This document shows, piece after piece, positions 45,117-53,867 of a stretch of 64,000 nt of DNA. The stretch covers positions 46,928-110,927 of the forward strand of contig CAIQPK010000009.1 of NCBI GenBank assembly GCA_903873705.1, read 5' to 3'. Position numbers and translations under genes: made by a program. This DNA comes from an uncultured Acidobacteriota bacterium. GTDB taxonomy: Bacteria > Acidobacteriota > Terriglobia > Terriglobales > Acidobacteriaceae. The notes under the pieces were generated by a model. The model was not told where the DNA came from and made no database searches. It was given only the letters and a program-made list of their open reading frames with translations. Position 1 is the first letter of the stretch, and each line of letters starts with the position of its first letter.

Positions 45117-46325
45117 GTGGCGAACACAACAGGCAAACTGTACATCAGAAGTAAAGTAGGCTACCGCAAATCGCCCAAACGACTTGCTGACCTCCCGCTA
45201 GGCGAGACCTTCGTCCTAACGTGGTACGAGGGGAAGTCGAAGAAGGCCAAAGCGGTGGGTCGGTTTGCCGACATCGCTCAAACCGCACTCATCAATAAGG
45301 AAGCGGAACTTAAGAGGGCGGCTCTTGGCGGCTCGGCATCGAAGCCCGGATTCCCCCCTGCTCCGAAACCTGAGAAGCCCGCAATTGCGGGCCGGGATTT
45401 CGCTCAGGCGGTCACCACGTACCTGTCTGAAGTGAAGCGTGGCAAATCAAAGAAAACCTATTTCGCCTACAACATTGCTCTCGAAGGGTTTTCGAAAGTT
45501 TGCAAGGCTGAGACGATTGAGACAATGACCCGTCAAGACGTGCTCCGTTACACGGACGCGCTCAGGGAAGGCCGTATGGCTCCTCGTACCATCGCCAACC
45601 GACTCGCTTTCCTGAAGACATTCTTCAAACATTTTGGCATTTCATGGCCGATGCTCAAGACCGACCGCGTTAAGTTTACGGAGAAGACGGCTGAGGCATA
45701 CAGCATAGAAGACTTACGAAGGCTTTTCGCGGCGGCGGAGCAGGAAGAGTTGGAACTCTTTGAATTCTTGCTCGGCACTGGCGTTCGAGAGCAGGAAGCG
45801 ATGTTTGCAACATGGCGAGACGTAGATTTCAGCAACAAGACGTTCAAGGTTTCGGAGAAATTGGATTTAGGGTTCACCCCTAAGGATAAGGAAGAAGGTT
45901 CAATCCCAATTCCCGATTCACTGGTGGAGTTGCTTGACGCTCGTCGCAAACAGTACCCAGAGACACGTTTAATTTTCCCGATGCCTGACGGTAGGCCGAA
46001 TGGCCACATGCTGCGGAGCTTGCAGCGGCTGGCACACAGGGCGGGGTTGAATTGTGGAGGATGCTATAACCGAGCCGGAGAGTGCTGTAAGGATAAAGCG
46101 ATGTGCCACCACTGGGGTCTACACCGCTTTCGGAAAACCTTCGCAACGATGCATCACGAGGCCGGTGTTACAGTACGCACCATTCAAAGGTGGCTCCGTC
46201 ACTCGTCTCTCGACACGACCCTCCGCTATTTGGCCGGTAGCGACGACAAGAGTGAAAAGACCCGGACTAAAGTAAACGCTTCATTCGCTGCGATTGGGCA
46301 CCAGCCCAAATCTTCCGCAACTTGA
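45117..46325 (+). CDS. Tyrosine-type site-specific integrase
   Basis: The 402-residue protein has an N-terminal arm domain (GKLYIRSKVGYRKSP), a core-binding SAM-like domain (about 90-190, VTTYLSEVKRGKSKKTYFAY) and a catalytic domain. The active-site residues are visible: Arg in LGTGVREQEAMF, HxxR in HWGLHRFRKTFATM, His in RWLRHSSLDTT and Tyr in LRYLAGS. It probably inserts and excises the island at tRNA-Ser. The GTG at 45117 (SD GGAGAAGATT) is preferred over the TTG at 45102. A short Cys-rich insert (NCGGCYNRAGECCKDKAMCH) before the HxxR motif is unusual and may bind zinc. Confidence 0.88.
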   Translation: MANTTGKLYIRSKVGYRKSPKRLADLPLGETFVLTWYEGKSKKAKAVGRFADIAQTALINKEAELKRAALGGSASKPGFPPAPKPEKPAIAGRDFAQAVTTYLSEVKRGKSKKTYFAYNIALEGFSKVCKAETIETMTRQDVLRYTDALREGRMAPRTIANRLAFLKTFFKHFGISWPMLKTDRVKFTEKTAEAYSIEDLRRLFAAAEQEELELFEFLLGTGVREQEAMFATWRDVDFSNKTFKVSEKLDLGFTPKDKEEGSIPIPDSLVELLDARRKQYPETRLIFPMPDGRPNGHMLRSLQRLAHRAGLNCGGCYNRAGECCKDKAMCHHWGLHRFRKTFATMHHEAGVTVRTIQRWLRHSSLDTTLRYLAGSDDKSEKTRTKVNASFAAIGHQPKSSAT

Positions 46326-46391
46326 TGTCCTTTAAAACGGGGAAACCTCCTAAGTGAGAGGAGGCTTCTCCATCATGATGTTCGAAAAACG

Positions 46392-46592
46392 CTAGCTTCC
46401 TGACACGCGGCTCTCAATAAAAGCAGCAACCACGGCTGGATCAAAACGTAGCCGATTACCCATGCGTACGGACACCAACTTCCCCGAGGCCGCGTAGCGA
46501 CGAACGGTTACCATGCAGGTACCCATGAAGGTAGCCGTCTGGCGGACGGTCAGAAGCGACCTGATAGAGCGAAGCTCTAGCACAATACTCAT
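46392..46592 (-). CDS. Excisionase-like MerR/HTH_17 DNA-binding protein
   Basis: The 66-residue protein is a single winged-helix of the AlpA/Xis type: SLLTVRQTATFMGTCMVTVR, then RYAASGKLVSVRMGNRLRFD. It likely binds the att region or regulates the island. It is convergent with the integrase gene. AGGAGAGAAG precedes the ATG. Confidence 0.8.
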   Translation of the reverse strand: MSIVLELRSIRSLLTVRQTATFMGTCMVTVRRYAASGKLVSVRMGNRLRFDPAVVAAFIESRVSGS

Positions 46593-46887
46593 TCTTCTCT
46601 CCTATACTTTCTGCGACTTAAGTAAGCTATCGAAGACTCTTACTTACTTCTTAATACCCAGCCGTCATAAAAGTAGAGGCAAATTTTCTCGGCATCTTGC
46701 GAGATTGCTATTCGATTTACGAAGATGGTGCTTTCCCCACCATCAATAAAAACTTCCGAGCTTATAGGGCGGGAACAAGTATGGTGGAGTTTCGGTCGAA
46801 TTGCTTTGTGAAGGCGATTTCCTACTCTACCGTCGTTCTACGTCCGAATGATCGTTAGGGTTTAGTTCCTCTGCCCGTATTCGGCAA
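46593..46887. other. Short intergenic region upstream of the HTH gene
   Basis: No gene is seen. It is AT-rich (AAGTAAGCTATCGAAGACTC, TTACTTACTTCTTAA) and probably holds the promoter of the HTH gene. Confidence 0.4.
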
Positions 46888-47988
46888 CTAGATCGTGTCT
46901 ACCACTTCGCCGCTTTCAATATTGAGATAGCGGGATTGCAGTGCGTACGCCTCACCCGAATATTTTCCGCGTTTCTCGATACCGCGATTGTCCGCGCTGG
47001 GATAGTAAGCATGAAGGTGACCGACCTGTTGGCTCCCCTTAACGGGCACGCGCCCTAAGGAGATTGTTCGCGCTTCCAAACGATTGTTCTTATGGACGAA
47101 TGGCTCGAAATGAGCGAGGCAAAGCCCTTCTCTAATTTCGGCGACAAGTACGTGGCCGAGCCACCCTTCTTTTATGTACGGAGGAAAGATAAGTTGTCGC
47201 GTCCTGCGTTTCACAAATTGATTGACGCTCGGCGTCGGCGCGACGTTCGTGTCGGTGATGATAAATCCTCGAATCTCATCGAACTCTGATTCCTGCCCTG
47301 AGAGCATTGGAAACTGAGTCAGGAAGTAATGGAATCCAATCTTCGCAATCGCTCTGAAATAACGGTCGCTGAGGCGGAAGCCGATCAAGCTGCCATTGAA
47401 TTCCGAACTGCCGACGATGCTCTCAGAAAATGTAACAGTTGGGAATGCTTCCTCTATGAGGTCTTTTACCCAGCCCTCGGTTAGTGGATCGTAGGTCGCA
47501 CGAGCGGTGAATGGCTCAGTCAGTTGCAAATTTTTGAACTGCGTCCGTAGCTGCTCGATGTTGCTTTTTGTCGTGAGTGCAATGTGACTGTCACGACCAG
47601 CTTGGTCTATGAATATCATCTCAGTTATCTGACGCGCTTCGTTCCCACCTGTGAATTCCAAGTTCACATGGCACTGGAGATTGTTATCCCAAGCCCGGGC
47701 CTCTATACGACCTCCACCGGCGCTTCCACGATAAAAGGGATTCACCTTTTCGTGATGGTCTCTGCCCGCGATCTTGAGTTGCGCTCGAAGCATAGCTTCG
47801 AGCCCACACCGAACAAATTGTTCGTCGAGCAAGCCGAGGCGTTTGCTGTTGCAATCTACACAGATACGGTTTTCCAGTTGCGGTGCATTGAGGAACTCAC
47901 CCAAAGCGGCTGGTAGGGGATGTTCAATCGACGCGGGTACGCCTTCACAATAGAGGCACAGTTCCGGTTGCTTCCGAAGGTCGATCAC
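46888..47988 (-). CDS. HNH-motif protein of unknown function
   Basis: The 366-residue protein has an N-terminal HNH zinc cluster: CLYCEG near 11, SIEHPLPAALGEF near 21, NRICVDCNSKRLG near 40. This is the arrangement of HNH endonucleases used by mobile and defence systems. The remaining 300 residues are not recognised; they include SGQESEFDEIRGFIITDTNV and HLHAYYPSADNRGIEKRG. The start is a GTG with a distant AAGGAG. It is isolated on the minus strand within the island. A nuclease role in defence or in mobility is inferred only. Confidence 0.62.
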   Translation of the reverse strand: MIDLRKQPELCLYCEGVPASIEHPLPAALGEFLNAPQLENRICVDCNSKRLGLLDEQFVRCGLEAMLRAQLKIAGRDHHEKVNPFYRGSAGGGRIEARAWDNNLQCHVNLEFTGGNEARQITEMIFIDQAGRDSHIALTTKSNIEQLRTQFKNLQLTEPFTARATYDPLTEGWVKDLIEEAFPTVTFSESIVGSSEFNGSLIGFRLSDRYFRAIAKIGFHYFLTQFPMLSGQESEFDEIRGFIITDTNVAPTPSVNQFVKRRTRQLIFPPYIKEGWLGHVLVAEIREGLCLAHFEPFVHKNNRLEARTISLGRVPVKGSQQVGHLHAYYPSADNRGIEKRGKYSGEAYALQSRYLNIESGEVVDTI

Positions 47989-48053
47989 TCGCTATTCACA
48001 GGCTCCTTCGCTTATTATTCGCCCAGCGGGTCGCAAGGTCAATGGAGGGCTGA

Positions 48054-48458
48054 ATGGGCATTGCCGAGAGAGCTTCGATCCCACGCATGAGAGAGGAAGG
48101 CCGAATGTGTCTGGACTGTCCGCGTCCGCTCGATATGGGCGTCGGTGCGATGGCGTGGAAGGGAGGCTCACGTTTCTGCGACCGCTGCGGACGGCCTCAA
48201 CGGGTCACGTTGCGGTACAGGATGGAGCGTGACGTTTGGTGCGTTGAGTTCCTCGATTCCCGATCTCACCTGCCAGTCGCACCCCTCTGGCGGGTTCTGG
48301 ACGCGGAGAAGATTCGCGAACTCATCCGACGCACACCAACTCGGTTCACCCTCGCTGACAGACAAGCACTCGATCTCGGTCTATCGAATGGGCGTGGGGC
48401 AATTGGGATAGAAGTGACTGCCGACCAGTTGCGGAAACTGAAGGAGAAGAAGGCGTGA
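48054..48458 (+). CDS. Small zinc-ribbon protein of unknown function
   Basis: The 134-residue protein has four cysteines in two pairs, CLDCP near 19 and CDRCG near 42, which should form a zinc ribbon. The rest (VWCVEFLDSRSHLPVAPLWR, LSNGRGAIGIEVTADQLRKL) is unrecognised. GGAGGG stands 4 bases before the ATG. It forms a pair with the next gene (18 bp gap). Confidence 0.6.
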   Translation: MGIAERASIPRMREEGRMCLDCPRPLDMGVGAMAWKGGSRFCDRCGRPQRVTLRYRMERDVWCVEFLDSRSHLPVAPLWRVLDAEKIRELIRRTPTRFTLADRQALDLGLSNGRGAIGIEVTADQLRKLKEKKA

Positions 48459-48476
48459 GCGTCTGGAGGGGCGGTC

Positions 48477-48863
48477 ATGGGGGGATGGAACAGCGAAGAG
48501 CGTTCGCACAAGGTAATGTGTCACGTCATGAGTAGCCACTGGAGCGTTACCTTCGCGGACTATGAAGCGCAGACACCGATAGGCCCGTGGGTGATATGCG
48601 ACACACACGAAGAGGTCGTAAAGATTTTGCTGTGGGGTCATATCAGCGATCTCGATGAGCATTACCGAAACATCGACCGGTGGGGGGTTGGTGGCGGATT
48701 GCTCCACCTGACGACAAAGCAGCGTCATCAACTCATTGCACGGCGTCAGGGGTGGCCGTGGAACGGTTACGAACTTCAAAAAATGAAGGAGGCTGGTCGC
48801 TATCCGCCGCAACGACTGACACCCGCTCAGGAGGAGCGGTTTTTGAAGAGCCGAAGCAAATAA
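48477..48863 (+). CDS. Small protein of unknown function
   Basis: The 128-residue protein (MGGWNSEERSHKVMCHVMSS onward) is hydrophilic and has no recognised domain. TPIGPWVICDTHEEVVKILL and LTTKQRHQLIARRQGWPWNG are its most regular parts. GGAGGGGCGGTC precedes the ATG at 48477; an internal ATG at 48528 is the alternative. It probably shares a transcript with the upstream zinc-ribbon gene. Confidence 0.5.
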   Translation: MGGWNSEERSHKVMCHVMSSHWSVTFADYEAQTPIGPWVICDTHEEVVKILLWGHISDLDEHYRNIDRWGVGGGLLHLTTKQRHQLIARRQGWPWNGYELQKMKEAGRYPPQRLTPAQEERFLKSRSK

Positions 48864-48955
48864 AGAGACTCAAATGCGCCTGATGACCTTAATGAAGCCA
48901 TGATTCTGACGCCATAAGCCGAGAATCGAAATATGAGAGGACAATTCAATGACTA

Positions 48956-50272
48956 TTGGAATTGAAATCCGTATTCAAAAGGCCTTGGAATATGACATTA
49001 ACCTGCGAAGGCGCAGTGCGTCGTAAAAGGTATTTGCCGAGAGTCCATCCGATCCTGATTCAGCGTCCCGGCATAGAGCGATACGATGCCGCCCCTTTGC
49101 GCTCTGAACGCACCAAATATCTTGAAAGCCTGATATTGCGAGGAACGAGCCGTATTCGCACCCGGATCGTTTCGAACATAATCTTGAATGCGCTGCGATT
49201 CTTGCGTCTCGATGTTCCACGAACCATCACGCCCGAAGAAGTTGTGAGGGCTGGAGAGTCGTGGACTCTAGAAAGGAACAAAGGCGTCAGGAATCACGGC
49301 ACCCAGATTTTCGTCTCAACCACGCGGCAGTTCTTGCGCTTTCACGGTCTTCTCGACGAACGACAAGTGCCGCTCCCTTGCTTTGAGAAGGAATATCAGG
49401 ATTACATCGCGAACATGACCGAAGTGCAAGGTCTCGCTACAACAACGATTGAGTTGTATCGGATTCGAACACGAGAATTCTTAGAATGGTTTTCCGGACG
49501 TAAGCAAACACTCTCCCTCCTGACGGTGAACGATGTGGATGACTACCTTGAAGAGAAAAAGGCCACTGTTTCCCAAAGAACCATTGGCGCATATTGCAAT
49601 ATTTTGAGGAATTTCTTTCATCACGCCGAAGAATGCGGGTGGTGCGATCCCCTCATTGGGCGTGCAGTGCGGGCACCTAGCGTTCCAAAGACTGAGGAAG
49701 CACCAATCGGGCCTTGTTGGGATGACGTGGAGACCCTCTTAACTTCCAGCGATACCAAGAGAGTATGTGATCTCCGAGCAAACGTTATTTTCGTGCTGTG
49801 TGCGGTCTATGGACTTCGAAGCAGTGAGGTCAGCCGTTTGCGTCTTGACGATTTTGACTGGAAAAATTCAACATTTTGTGTCACGCGTTCTAAGAATGGA
49901 CGAATTCAACATTTCCCCATTCAAGATGAACTCGGCGATGCGATTGTGTCTTATATCCAACATGCGCGGCCAAGTTGCAGTTGTCGACATCTGCTCGTCA
50001 CACTCAGCCCAATCTATCGGAAGGTTGCACCCCCGGTTCTTTCCCAAATAGTCGCAAAGAGGATGCGGGCGTTGGGCATTTATTCCAAACGCGCTGGTTC
50101 TCACGCATTACGTCATTCTTGCGCTACGCAACTTTTACGAACAGGATCGTCTCTTCAGGAAATTGCCGATTTCCTCGGGCATCGCGGTATCGGTTCCGTT
50201 GGTATTTACGCCAAGTACGACACGGAGTCCCTGCGGAACGTCGCAGACTTCAGCTTGCGAGATGTTCTATGA
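48956..50272 (+). CDS. Tyrosine recombinase, catalytically intact member of a coupled pair
   Basis: The roughly 438-residue protein has a core-binding domain (about 125-230) and a catalytic domain with all key residues: Arg/Glu in YGLRSSEVSRLRLDD near 287, HxLRH in GSHALRHSCATQLL near 382, His in FLGHRGIGS and Tyr in VGIYAKYD near 418. XerC/D and RIT-type recombinases share this layout. Its stop overlaps the next recombinase start by ATGA. The start is unsure: TTG at 48956 or ATG at 48992. Unlike the island integrase it has no arm domain. Confidence 0.85.
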   Translation: MELKSVFKRPWNMTLTCEGAVRRKRYLPRVHPILIQRPGIERYDAAPLRSERTKYLESLILRGTSRIRTRIVSNIILNALRFLRLDVPRTITPEEVVRAGESWTLERNKGVRNHGTQIFVSTTRQFLRFHGLLDERQVPLPCFEKEYQDYIANMTEVQGLATTTIELYRIRTREFLEWFSGRKQTLSLLTVNDVDDYLEEKKATVSQRTIGAYCNILRNFFHHAEECGWCDPLIGRAVRAPSVPKTEEAPIGPCWDDVETLLTSSDTKRVCDLRANVIFVLCAVYGLRSSEVSRLRLDDFDWKNSTFCVTRSKNGRIQHFPIQDELGDAIVSYIQHARPSCSCRHLLVTLSPIYRKVAPPVLSQIVAKRMRALGIYSKRAGSHALRHSCATQLLRTGSSLQEIADFLGHRGIGSVGIYAKYDTESLRNVADFSLRDVL

Positions 50273-51231
50273 GACTTGAAGCGGCCACTGACAAATACAT
50301 TCGCCACATGCGTGGGGCAGGTTTTGACTATGCATCGCAAACGGTTCGACTCAGCGCGTTTTGCAAACATCTAGGAGATGTTGAATTGTCCTCGGTTGAT
50401 CGCGGCGACGTGCTTTCGTTTCTGAACAAGAGACCGAACTCCATCGTGACATTCAGGGCGAAATGGGCACTGATAAGAAACTTTCTTGAGTATTGGCATT
50501 TCAGGGGTGTCATGCCCGTTGTGTCGATGCCTCCACGACCCCCTAGGGTGCGGCAGGAATTCTCGCCATACATTTTCTCCTGCGACGAAGTGCGGAGGCT
50601 TCTTGAGGCGGCTCTGCGGTTGCGGCTAAATCACAATTGGAACAGCGATAGTGAAACAATTCGAGCGGTATTTCTCTTCCTTTATGCGACTGGCGCAAGC
50701 CTCAGGGATGTCCTTCAGTTGAATCAGGAGGACGTGAATTTCGAAGCTGCAACCATTTCCTTTGTTAGTGCAGAAAACGCCTACAGGCGGACAATTCCCA
50801 TCGGGTCTGTCTTATTGGCTGAACTGAGAACCTACTCCATGACTCGCTCCCGGCAGGTTAGTTCAAGGCACTTCTTCGCGCGTTTAGATGGGAAACCCCT
50901 TACACGCGACACCATCTGTTACGACTTTGAGAAGTCGCTTATGCTCGCGGGCTTGAATCGGAGGGATGGTTTCTCGTATCGGCCTCGATTATCTGACTTG
51001 CGGGCGACATTCGCAGTCCATCGAATTACATCGTGGATACGGCGAGGCGACAACTTAGGTCGTCTTCTCCCAGCATTATCCGCGTATTTAGGCCAAAAAC
51101 ACCTGAGTGGCACAGAGCGATTTCTGATGCTGACTCCCGAGCGTTTCACGAAGGAACTGCGCAGACTTAGGCCGGGTCAGGTCGAGTGGAGTTGCAAGCC
51201 CGAACTGCTGGAATATCTTGACTCCTTGTAG
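50269..51231 (+). CDS. Tyrosine recombinase homologue with lost catalytic residues
   Basis: The 320-residue protein has the full recombinase architecture and the recognisable block RLSDLRATFAVHRITSWIRR through AYLGQKHLSGTERFLMLTPE. This matches the third-recombinase type of RIT-like trios. There the active residues would read HDLRH, LGH and RYL. Here the first His is Ser, the second His is Ala, the LGH His is Gln, and the nucleophile Tyr is Phe. The first Arg site reads YATGASLRD where GLR is expected. Only one Arg remains, so it should be unable to cut DNA. It is translationally coupled (ATGA) to the intact recombinase upstream. Confidence 0.82.
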   Translation: MRLEAATDKYIRHMRGAGFDYASQTVRLSAFCKHLGDVELSSVDRGDVLSFLNKRPNSIVTFRAKWALIRNFLEYWHFRGVMPVVSMPPRPPRVRQEFSPYIFSCDEVRRLLEAALRLRLNHNWNSDSETIRAVFLFLYATGASLRDVLQLNQEDVNFEAATISFVSAENAYRRTIPIGSVLLAELRTYSMTRSRQVSSRHFFARLDGKPLTRDTICYDFEKSLMLAGLNRRDGFSYRPRLSDLRATFAVHRITSWIRRGDNLGRLLPALSAYLGQKHLSGTERFLMLTPERFTKELRRLRPGQVEWSCKPELLEYLDSL

Positions 51232-51307
51232 ACCCTGTTCCGACTGGTGTGATTATTGATCTTCAGTCCAGACCTCGGATGATTCCGCGACAGCCTACAA
51301 TTCCTAA

Positions 51308-51580
51308 ATGACGAATGCAGTGCCCGTTCCCATAGAAAAGACCCGCGATCTTTTTGCCAAAATCATCAGATCGCTTGTCGATGACGAATCAGTTGTGAGA
51401 GTCGCGGTTGAGACTAGAGGAAGCCAAACGGTTATTCGAGTTGACGCGGCCTCTGCGGATATCGGGAAACTGATCGGCAAGCAGGGACGCAATGCGAGAG
51501 CCCTCAGAGTCCTGATTGGGGAGATAGGCTTGGTGCAAGGTGTGAGCTACGCTCTTGACATCGCGCAGCCGTCTAACTGA
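51308..51580 (+). CDS. KH-domain RNA-binding protein (KhpA-like)
   Basis: The 90-residue protein reads as one type II KH domain with the signature GKLIGKQGRNARALRVLI (the G-x-x-G loop), like KhpA/YlqC. It binds RNA, or possibly ssDNA. KhpA is normally a core gene beside rpsP/rimM, so finding a copy in an island after two recombinases is odd. There is a 76-bp gap after the recombinase pair. Confidence 0.8.
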   Translation: MTNAVPVPIEKTRDLFAKIIRSLVDDESVVRVAVETRGSQTVIRVDAASADIGKLIGKQGRNARALRVLIGEIGLVQGVSYALDIAQPSN

Positions 51581-51593
51581 GAGGAGCGCAATC

Positions 51594-52318
51594 ATGTGCG
51601 GACGCTACTACACCCGACGACAGAAGCAAGAGATTGCTGAACGGCTGCGTGCGAAGAAGGTGTTTGAAGACCCCTTCCTACGACGTTCCAACCCATCGTC
51701 CGGCTGGAGCGGGACAGCGAGGATCGCGAAATGGTTCTCGCCCGGTGGGGCTTGGTGCCTTTCTTTGCCAAGAGCCTCGCGGACTTCAAGGGCTTCTCAA
51801 CTTTCAATGCAAGAGCCGAGGGCATCACCACTGCTGCGACTTGGCGCGGCCCGGTGAAGAGCCGTAGGTGCCTTGTACCCGTTGACGGATTCTACGAGTG
51901 GAAGGCGTTGGACGACTCAAGGAAACCGAAGAAGCAGCCGTTCGCTATCTCTCTTAAAACAGATGAGCCCATGGCGTTCGCTGGGCTTTGGGATGCGTGG
52001 AAGGAGCCTAAGCTGAAAGGTGAATCGCTACATACGGCTGATACATGGTTGCAAAGCTTCAGCATTATCACTACCGAGGCAAACGAAATCATGGCCAACA
52101 TCCATACGCGGATGCCGGTGATCCTGCGTCAACGCGATTGGGCGGAATGGCTAGACCGCGATTTAGAGAAGTCACCCCCTATTCATCTGCTGCGACCGTA
52201 CGACTCGGATGAGATGCAGCTTGCGCCGTGCAATCCAATGGTTGGGAATGTGAAGAACAACGGTGCCGAGATGTTGGAGTGTCCTGCACCCGACACACCG
52301 CCATTGAACTCGGCTTAA
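51594..52318 (+). pseudogene. Broken SRAP/HMCES-family gene (YedK-like)
   Basis: The 5' part encodes MCGRYYTRRQKQEIAERLRA with the catalytic Cys2, then leaves the frame. The rest continues in another frame as PTTFQPIVRLERDSEDREMV, WGLVPFFAKSLADFKGFSTF, VDGFYEWK and IHTRMPVIL. Between FEDP and PTTFQP the expected short segment with the active-site Asn (Y-N-x-A-P-T) is missing, so a small out-of-frame deletion has occurred near 51675. SRAP proteins form thiazolidine crosslinks with abasic sites in ssDNA. Cys2, the Glu of FYEW and the His of HTRMP remain. A short product from the ATG at 51731 would lack Cys2. Gene is a probable pseudogene; strong SD GAGGAG precedes the start. Confidence 0.8.
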
Positions 52319-52332
52319 GTGGAGCCGTCTCC

Positions 52333-52683
52333 ATGCTTACTTGTTTGATCTTTGTCGCCACAGAGTGGCAGGGCGACCGCCTCGACAAAAGACTTGTTTG
52401 GGCGCAGCATCCTGAATCGGGTCGGGACTGGTACTACGCTGAGCCGCTGACCAATGACCATGAGGATGACATCTTGAATCTGCCACGCAGCGTCATGCTG
52501 CGATTCGAGCCGCTCCCGGTGGCACACTTTCGCAACAGCGAAGTGTTTGCATTTCGCATGGGAATAGCGGAGATGGACGGAGCTGACCTCAACCGGGATT
52601 GGATAGCCGCGAAGGCTCCGGCCATCGTCTTTCGAGAACCCAAGGATGAGTGTGACTGGAGTGGACTTCCGGAGGACTCATGA
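52333..52683 (+). CDS. Small protein of unknown function
   Basis: The 116-residue protein (MLTCLIFVATEWQGDRLDKR onward) is acidic and hydrophilic after the first ten residues, with HFRNSEVFAFRMGIAEMDGA near the middle. GTGGAGCC stands about 9 bases before the ATG. A 22-codon reading frame at 52680-52748 overlaps its stop by ATGA, too short to judge. No domain recognised. Confidence 0.5.
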   Translation: MLTCLIFVATEWQGDRLDKRLVWAQHPESGRDWYYAEPLTNDHEDDILNLPRSVMLRFEPLPVAHFRNSEVFAFRMGIAEMDGADLNRDWIAAKAPAIVFREPKDECDWSGLPEDS

Positions 52684-52824
52684 GCATGGCGGAGCGTGAA
52701 CTCATCCCCATTGCCGACGAACTAGCCGCAGATGCGGCTGCTCTGTGAACTGAGATGGCAGCACCATGCGATTGCGGTGCCCCACAAAAATAGCTGTTGC
52801 TGTTGTGGATGAACCGCTCCAGCC

Positions 52825-53446
52825 CTATTCCGCACGTTTTTTGTTGGGTCTGAATATGACCAAAGCTGTCGGAAACGGCCATCGTCTTTCAGAACTGCTC
52901 GGATGGTTACGTTTATCGTTCTTGATGCGAGGTGGAAACCTTACAGTGACACCCTTGTGCGTTCCCTCACCATCCCAAACGTTCTCCCTCCACCATGCGG
53001 TTGACGTGCGCGATGGCACCAGCATGACGATCACTTCACAATGGTTTCGTTCCGCCGTAGCTTTCGCCATAAACGCAGGGGTCATCGTGGCGCTATATGG
53101 CGGGTTGCACCACACCCGGCCTGACCATGGCTGAACTAAGGAATCCTCGTCCTTCGTGAAGAATCGTTCGCACTTTCGGTTGGTCATACTGGCAGCAGCA
53201 TCGAGCGTGAAGCGAAACTCAGCATCAAGTTTCATCGAAGAATGCCTGAGGCGTACCCCAATTTTCATCGGCTGATGAGTTGAAGAACTTTATGATGCGA
53301 CCTCTCCGATCTCTTTTCTTCCGTGGCCGACCGCCCTTGCGTCCATTAAGTCGAGCAGCCTCGCGTTTGGCCTCGGATGTGGACAAACCTCCGTTGCGTC
53401 CGGCCCTACTTAAGGCTTGGGTTTTGGCTTGGGTTTTGGGTTCCAT
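52825..53446 (-). pseudogene. Phage-type DNA N6-adenine methyltransferase (Dam family), frameshifted
   Basis: The 5' part (from 53446) encodes a Lys/Arg-rich leader with GGLSTSEAKREAARLNGRKG, then FNSSADENWGTPQAFFDE. The 3' part continues in the next frame as LDAEFRFTLDAAASMTNRKC, WSGRVWCNPPYSA (catalytic NPPY) and EVIVMLVPSRTSTAWW. The two halves join if one base is removed at the AAA near 53236, so a single-base insertion breaks the gene. It is otherwise complete. The frameshift may be real decay or a sequencing error at a short A run. Such enzymes methylate adenine in phage or plasmid DNA. Confidence 0.8.
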
Positions 53447-53651
53447 CTCGTCAGCTTACCAGTCCGATAGACCGGCTCTCAGTTGGGTAATTCCAGAAAT
53501 CAGAAGAGATAGGTCATTGATGACCGTATGGTTGTGAAACGGCGACTGATGGAACGAGGGACGGCTTAGCTAAATAAAAATAATTATCACCAGTGAAATG
53601 TTTCACCAATTCAGTATCTCCATATGAGGGCAGAAATAATTAAAGCCCCAA

Positions 53652-53867
53652 ATGGAGACGAAGATGACGAAGCAGGAACTGGAAGACGCAATACTCGCCG
53701 ACCTCAGGGACGAGATGCTGTATGTTGCCATCGCTGCCAAACACCGAGTTGGAACCAACCGAGTGCAGGAGTTGGCCAAGCAGCATGGGGTCAGCCGTAG
53801 GCGTGGAAAAAAATTGGGTACAAAACGACTCACAGCAGAAGCAGTCGCTGTGCCGGAGATCAAGTAA
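53652..53867 (+). CDS. Small helix-turn-helix-like protein
   Basis: The 71-residue protein (METKMTKQELEDAILADLRD onward) has a likely HTH in AKHRVGTNRVQELAKQHGVS followed by a basic RRRGKKLGTKR tail. Its stop overlaps the next start (TAATG), so both genes are one translational unit. It may be the regulator or DNA-binding partner of the next protein. Confidence 0.65.
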   Translation: METKMTKQELEDAILADLRDEMLYVAIAAKHRVGTNRVQELAKQHGVSRRRGKKLGTKRLTAEAVAVPEIK

